DNA of 21,760 nt from Alteromonas mediterranea DE (GTDB taxonomy: Bacteria; Pseudomonadota; Gammaproteobacteria; Enterobacterales; Alteromonadaceae). Below the pieces are notes generated by a model. The model was not told the DNA's origin. It searched no databases and saw only the letters and a list, made by a program, of their open reading frames with translations. Every line of letters starts with the position of its first letter. Position 1 is the stretch's first letter. The DNA lies in NCBI RefSeq assembly GCF_000020585.3, contig NC_011138.3, forward strand, positions 3,336,775 through 3,358,534, read 5' to 3'. Positions 18,178 through 21,760 of the stretch are shown piece by piece. A program made the translations under genes and the position numbers.

Positions 18178-19056
18178 CTACTTTTTATAGACAAAAGGCA
18201 GAGGATCGACTTGTTTTCCGTTTCTTATTACTTCGTAGTGAACATGCACGCCGGTTGAGCGCCCAGTGTTGCCCATTTTAGCGATAGCTTCACCTTTAGT
18301 GACCACATCACCGATTGAAACAGTAAGGGAGTCGTTATGCCCATATCGGGTAACAAAACCATCACCGTGATCAATTTCGACTAGCTGGCCATAACCGTAG
18401 CGTTCGCCTGCCCAGGTCACTATACCTGCTGCTGTGGCGACTACGTTCTCCCCTGCTTTACCGGCGAAGTCTAAACCCTTATGCATGGCTGATTTGCCGG
18501 TAAACGGGTCGGCCCGCATACCGTAATAAGAAGACAACCATCCTGACTCAATGGGACGACCAGATAATTGGCTCTGTTCGTTTATATGGTGACCCCTAAC
18601 CAAACTTTCAAGCATAGATAACTGTTGAGACTTCAAATCGAGAGATTGCTCTAGTTTAGCTATTTCGTTAAGGATGGGATCTTCTTGAAGGTTATCCGGT
18701 ATCGATACCGGCACGAAAGCGTCCAGGTCAGCCGCTGACATACCTAATTCTGTTGCTATTTGCTTACCTTTCTCATCTAGCAATGTAACTTGTGCTGAAA
18801 GTTCAGCAACGTGAGAAAGTAAGGCTTTTATCTTTACGGAGGTTTGTTGCTTTAGCGCCTCAACATCTTTTTGTTGTTCGTTGACTTCTGTTTGGGCTAA
18901 ACGCACACGAGCAATATCTTCGGATACCGATTCGGTAGAACGGCTCGACACTAACATAAAAATTGACGATAACACGGTAGCACTAACAAGCGTACGGACA
19001 CGAATGCTGTGTCTGTAACGTTTATTTTTACCAGCCAATGTAATAGTTAGTTTCAT
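18178..19056 (-). CDS. Membrane-anchored M23 (LytM) peptidase
   Basis: 292 residues. A basic N-terminus (KNKRYRHSIRVR) leads to one membrane segment (about 21-38), then coiled-coil stretches (about 42-105 and 128-155) in the periplasm and a LytM domain (about 165-290). The zinc ligands are complete: His192-x3-Asp196 (HKGLDFAG) and His271/His273 (HVHYEV), with His240 as a further active-site residue. It therefore looks catalytic, not a degenerate activator like EnvC or NlpD. The expected substrate is a peptidoglycan cross-bridge. It occupies the position of secM between lpxC and secA, so it is near the division and envelope genes. It has its own 178-bp upstream region and a weak ribosome site. 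The exact cell-wall bond cut is unknown. Confidence 0.88.
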   Translation of the reverse strand: MKLTITLAGKNKRYRHSIRVRTLVSATVLSSIFMLVSSRSTESVSEDIARVRLAQTEVNEQQKDVEALKQQTSVKIKALLSHVAELSAQVTLLDEKGKQIATELGMSAADLDAFVPVSIPDNLQEDPILNEIAKLEQSLDLKSQQLSMLESLVRGHHINEQSQLSGRPIESGWLSSYYGMRADPFTGKSAMHKGLDFAGKAGENVVATAAGIVTWAGERYGYGQLVEIDHGDGFVTRYGHNDSLTVSIGDVVTKGEAIAKMGNTGRSTGVHVHYEVIRNGKQVDPLPFVYKK

Positions 19057-19198
19057 ACCACGGAGATTATTGCTGTTTCACGCCTGTGTTATGACTTTAC
19101 GTTAAGGCGAGTGCCTTACCTTGCCACTTTTTACACATGGGTGAAATTTATATTAATTATTCGGCTACTGTATCATTAATTTCAGTAATTGCCATACG

Positions 19199-19227
19199 AA
19201 AAAAAGCCGCCCGTAAGGCGGCTTTTT
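19199..19227 (-). terminator. Intrinsic terminator after lpxC
   Basis: A perfect 11-bp stem, AAAAAGCCGCC (19201-19211) and GGCGGCTTTTT (19217-19227), with a CGTAA loop. On the minus strand it is followed by seven Ts, and the symmetric A/T flanks make it work in both directions. It starts only 8 bp after the lpxC stop codon. Confidence 0.93.
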
Positions 19228-19234
19228 AAAAATC

Positions 19235-20146
19235 TTACGCTAACACGGGTTGAGCATAACGTATTGGTGCTGATTCCTGCGAGTCGTAAGTCACGAACTC
19301 CCAGCACTCTTTTTGCGCTAACACTGCATTAAGCAGTTTGTTATTCAGGCCGTGGCCCGTTTTATATGCACGCAATTCACCAATCAAGCTGTGTCCGCCA
19401 AGATATAAATCACCAATGGCGTCCAATATCTTGTGCTTCAAGAATTCATCATCGTAACGCAACCCTTCAGGGTTAAGCACGCGGAATTCGTCTAGCGCCA
19501 CTGCGTTTTCCATGCTACCACCTAACGCTAGGTTGTTAGCATTCATATACTCTAAATCGCTCATAAAACCGAAGGTACGCGCGCGACTTACTTCGTTCAC
19601 ATAAGAACATGAATCGAAGTCCATGACCATGTGTTGACGAGTTTGACTGATCACCGGGTGGTCGAAGTCAATTTGGAAATCAACGCGGAAGCCATCGTAA
19701 GGTACCAATTCGGCCCACTTGTCGCCATCTTCTACGCGAACAGGCTTTTTAATACGAATAAATTGCTTAGGCGCGTTTAGCTCTTCAATACCTGCAGATT
19801 GAAGTAAAAATACGAACGGGCTAGCACTTCCGTCCATAATTGGCAGCTCGTTACTGTCTACTTCAACAATAATATTGTCGATACCTAAACCCGCTAACGC
19901 AGACGCTAAGTGCTCTACCGTTTGGATAGTTACACCGTCTTCATTATTTAAACACGTACACAGCATGGTATTACCTACCGCGTTCGCACGCGAAGGTATG
20001 TCAACATGTGGTTCAAGGTCAACACGCCTAAACACGATACCCGTGTTTGCTGGCGCAGGTCGGAGAGTCATTGTGACCTTTTCCCCTTTATGAAGCCCAA
20101 TTCCGGTCTCTTGTACCGATTGCTTGATTGTACGTTGTCTAATCAT
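19235..20146 (-). CDS. lpxC: UDP-3-O-acyl-N-acetylglucosamine deacetylase LpxC
   Basis: 303 residues, collinear with E. coli LpxC (305). Zinc ligands are His79 ([11 protein letters not shown]), His238 and Asp242 ([10 protein letters not shown]), with catalytic Glu78 next to the first ligand, plus Asp246 and His265 (KTGHGLNN). It catalyses the committed step of lipid A synthesis at the cytoplasmic face of the inner membrane. The protein ends in PVLA, resembling the C-terminal AVLA degron that FtsH uses on E. coli LpxC, so proteolytic control is plausible. It is transcribed from its own near-perfect promoter (20184-20212) downstream of ftsZ. The ribosome site is weak. Confidence 0.97.
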   Translation of the reverse strand: MIRQRTIKQSVQETGIGLHKGEKVTMTLRPAPANTGIVFRRVDLEPHVDIPSRANAVGNTMLCTCLNNEDGVTIQTVEHLASALAGLGIDNIIVEVDSNELPIMDGSASPFVFLLQSAGIEELNAPKQFIRIKKPVRVEDGDKWAELVPYDGFRVDFQIDFDHPVISQTRQHMVMDFDSCSYVNEVSRARTFGFMSDLEYMNANNLALGGSMENAVALDEFRVLNPEGLRYDDEFLKHKILDAIGDLYLGGHSLIGELRAYKTGHGLNNKLLNAVLAQKECWEFVTYDSQESAPIRYAQPVLA

Positions 20147-20183
20147 CTGCTTAAGCTTTTACCTATTAAAAAAGCGGGCGCGA

Positions 20184-20212
20184 ATTATAGTGAGTTCTTA
20201 CTCACATGTCAA
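20184..20212 (-). promoter_or_regulatory. Consensus sigma-70 promoter of lpxC
   Basis: On the minus strand an exact TTGACA (20207-20212) and exact TATAAT (20184-20189) are separated by exactly 17 bases, a 12/12 match at optimal spacing. Transcription should start near 20177, giving a leader of about 30 nt before the lpxC ATG. Such perfect promoters are rare. They are normally strong and usually need a repressor to be tuned. Confidence 0.88.
20190..20205. promoter_or_regulatory. Candidate operator dyad in the lpxC promoter spacer
   Basis: GTGAGT (20190-20195) and ACTCAC (20200-20205) form a perfect 6-bp inverted repeat around TCTT. It fills 16 of the 17 spacer bases between the lpxC -35 and -10 boxes. 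A protein bound here would block RNA polymerase. The regulator is not identifiable from sequence, and a chance dyad is possible. Confidence 0.4.
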
Positions 20213-20283
20213 AAAATACCCGATCTGACGGATTTCACTCAGTCAAATTACGTATTTTTTTAACCTATTCACGCGAATTCTTC

Positions 20284-20326
20284 ACGTTGTGTTTTTACAC
20301 CTTATAAGGTGAGACAACACAAACGT
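20284..20326. repeat. Long imperfect inverted repeat between ftsZ and lpxC
   Basis: A perfect 14-bp palindrome (CACCTTATAAGGTG, 20298-20311) sits inside a longer imperfect stem whose arms run out to ACG (20284) and CGT (20326), with AACAC/GTGTT pairing between. No T run follows on the minus strand, so it is not a clear intrinsic terminator for ftsZ. It may be an operator, an mRNA 3'-end hairpin or a processing site. Confidence 0.5.
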
Positions 20327-20358
20327 AAAATAATTCCCTTCGTTTTCAGGCAGCTAAA

Positions 20359-21525
20359 TTAGTCTGCCTGCTTGCGCAGAAACGCAGGAATATCCAAGTA
20401 CTCCAAATCGTTGTCTGGCTGAGCACTATCATCTGCTTTAAGTGCCTGGTTACCTTCTGTACCGCCTACAGCCGAACGCGGTTCACTTGTTTGTGTGTTA
20501 CCGTATTCTTTAGCAGGCTGCGTTAGCCGAGAACCTTCAGAGCTTACTAGCGAAATGTCAGGCTTGCGCTCTGCGCCAATACCCGTTGCAACAACGGTAA
20601 CGCGAAGCTCTTCTGTCATTTCCATATCGATAACCGTACCTACTACCACAGTCGCGTTTTCTGATGCGAAAGCTTTAACGGCGTTACCTACCGTTTCAAA
20701 CTCATCGATAGCGAAATCTGGGCCGGCTGTGATATTCACAAGAATACCGCGCGCGCCTGACAGGTCGATATCTTCAAGCAGTGGGCTGGCAATTGCTGAC
20801 TCAGCTGCTTCTTCGGCACGATCTGGGCCGCTCGCTGCGCCGCTACCCATCATGGCTTTACCCATTTCAGACATAACAGTACGTACGTCTGCAAAGTCAA
20901 CGTTGATAAGACCAGGGCGAGTAATTAGCTCGGCAATACCTTGAACCGCACCGCGTAGCACGTCATTCGCCGCGCTAAAGGCTTGAAGTAGTGGCGTGCC
21001 TGGACCCATTACTTTTAATAGCTTTTCGTTAGGAATAGTAATTAACGAGTCTACGTTGTTAGCAAGCTCTACAATGCCTTGCTCTGCAAACGAGGTACGC
21101 TTTTTACCTTCGAACGGGAATGGTTTAGTAACAACCGCCACCGTAAGAATACCCATTTCACGGGCAATCTTTGCCACTTCTGGCGCTGCACCCGTTCCTG
21201 TACCACCACCCATGCCGGCGGTGATGAAAACCATGTCTGCGCCGTCTAGTGCCTGGCGGATGGTTTCTCTGTCTTCTTGTGCGGCTTCGCGACCAATGTT
21301 CGGATCGGCACCTGCACCTAGTCCTTTGGTTACGCTTGAACCAATTTGAAGCGTAACGTCTGCGCTTGAGCTACGAAGCACCTGCGCATCGGTGTTAACT
21401 GCAATAAATTCTACGCCTTCAATGCTTTGAGACACCATGTGCTCAACTGCATTACCACCGCCGCCACCGACACCGATGACTTTGATTACGGCTTCTTCGC
21501 CGTGACTATCCATTAATTCGAACAT
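20359..21525 (-). CDS. ftsZ: Cell division GTPase FtsZ
   Basis: 388 residues. The nucleotide-binding [10 protein letters not shown] stretch is at about 18-27 and the tubulin signature GGGTGTG at 106-112. A variable linker (about 320-370) leads to the C-terminal peptide [12 protein letters not shown], which binds FtsA, ZipA and ZapD. FtsZ polymerises with GTP into the Z ring at midcell. The start has GGAGAG upstream. It follows ftsA after 108 bp in the standard division-cluster order, and lpxC follows from a separate promoter. Confidence 0.98.
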   Translation of the reverse strand: MFELMDSHGEEAVIKVIGVGGGGGNAVEHMVSQSIEGVEFIAVNTDAQVLRSSSADVTLQIGSSVTKGLGAGADPNIGREAAQEDRETIRQALDGADMVFITAGMGGGTGTGAAPEVAKIAREMGILTVAVVTKPFPFEGKKRTSFAEQGIVELANNVDSLITIPNEKLLKVMGPGTPLLQAFSAANDVLRGAVQGIAELITRPGLINVDFADVRTVMSEMGKAMMGSGAASGPDRAEEAAESAIASPLLEDIDLSGARGILVNITAGPDFAIDEFETVGNAVKAFASENATVVVGTVIDMEMTEELRVTVVATGIGAERKPDISLVSSEGSRLTQPAKEYGNTQTSEPRSAVGGTEGNQALKADDSAQPDNDLEYLDIPAFLRKQAD

Positions 21526-21633
21526 ACTTACTCTCCGGTTGTACGTCTTTTAAACACTACGCCAGGTCATTCCCTTAGGCTAATTGCATCCTGCTAGCCT
21601 TAATGCCGTAGCTATAGCGCCCCCAAAATAAAA

Positions 21634-21760
21634 TTAAAATTCACCTTTAAACCAGCTTTGCACTCGATGAAACAAGCTTTCACCGGTCTTCTGCGTACTG
21701 GACTTCTTATTCTCAGATTGTACTTTGCCATATTGCAGCAGTCCTACGACTGTCGCAAAT
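21634..21760 (-). CDS. ftsA: Cell division protein FtsA, C-terminal end (partial)
   Basis: The last 41 codons and the TAA stop are visible; the gene runs in from the right edge. The peptide starts FATVVGLLQYGKV, the end of the actin-like fold, and finishes with the amphipathic membrane-targeting helix (SLFHRVQSWFKGEF). FtsA anchors FtsZ filaments to the inner membrane. Position directly before ftsZ confirms the call. Confidence 0.93.
   Translation of the reverse strand, partial: FATVVGLLQYGKVQSENKKSSTQKTGESLFHRVQSWFKGEF

Noticed and set aside
1..21760. Search for mobile elements, CRISPR arrays, tRNA and rRNA genes
   Set aside because: No transposase or integrase frame, regular repeat-spacer series, or RNA gene could be recognised on either strand.

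Overview
The window reads as chromosomal DNA of a marine gammaproteobacterium of the Alteromonadales, most likely Alteromonas or a close relative. This rests on the protein sequences (FtsZ, LpxC, SecA, ZapD and YacG all close to the gammaproteobacterial type), on a lytM-type M23 peptidase gene between lpxC and secA instead of secM, and on moderate GC content throughout. The genus is an inference, because no rRNA gene is present.

Layout. Left edge (1-1351, plus strand): the 3' end of coaE, then zapD and yacG. Next is a plus-strand aspartoacylase-family gene (1545-2417), which ends at a strong convergent hairpin. Positions 14473 down to 2648 form one tightly packed minus-strand operon of eleven chemosensory genes: a soluble receptor with two signalling tips (DosM type), a triple-domain CheW, CheB, a HEAT-like protein, CheR, CheY, CheA, a small STAS-like protein, a ParA-type ATPase, a second single-domain receiver, and a short membrane receptor. 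From 21760 down to 14905 the minus strand carries the end of the cell-division and cell-wall cluster: ftsA (partial), ftsZ, lpxC, M23 peptidase, secA and mutT.

In E. coli, secA-mutT is directly convergent with coaE-zapD-yacG. Here the same convergent arrangement survives, but about 13.5 kb (aspartoacylase gene plus chemosensory operon) sits between yacG and mutT. No transposase, integrase or tRNA marks the junctions.

The chemosensory operon is the notable system. Its gene content and order resemble, from memory, Vibrio cholerae chemotaxis cluster I (F9 class; DosM is VC1403), whose proteins form cytoplasmic arrays of unknown output. The operon has its own CheA, adaptor, methylation enzymes and two receivers, but no CheZ, CheC, CheX or CheD and no flagellar gene nearby. 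The ParA-type ATPase suggests active positioning of a cytoplasmic array, as PpfA does in Rhodobacter sphaeroides. The operon-distal receptor carries a CheZ-like D-x3-Q motif near its C-terminus, which could supply the missing phosphatase.

On the division side, ZapD binds the FtsZ C-terminal peptide and both proteins are encoded here. lpxC has an exact consensus sigma-70 promoter with a dyad filling its spacer. Intrinsic terminators follow lpxC and mutT. Several gene starts were moved from the longest reading frame to an internal ATG because of Shine-Dalgarno sequences and overlapping stop/start codons.
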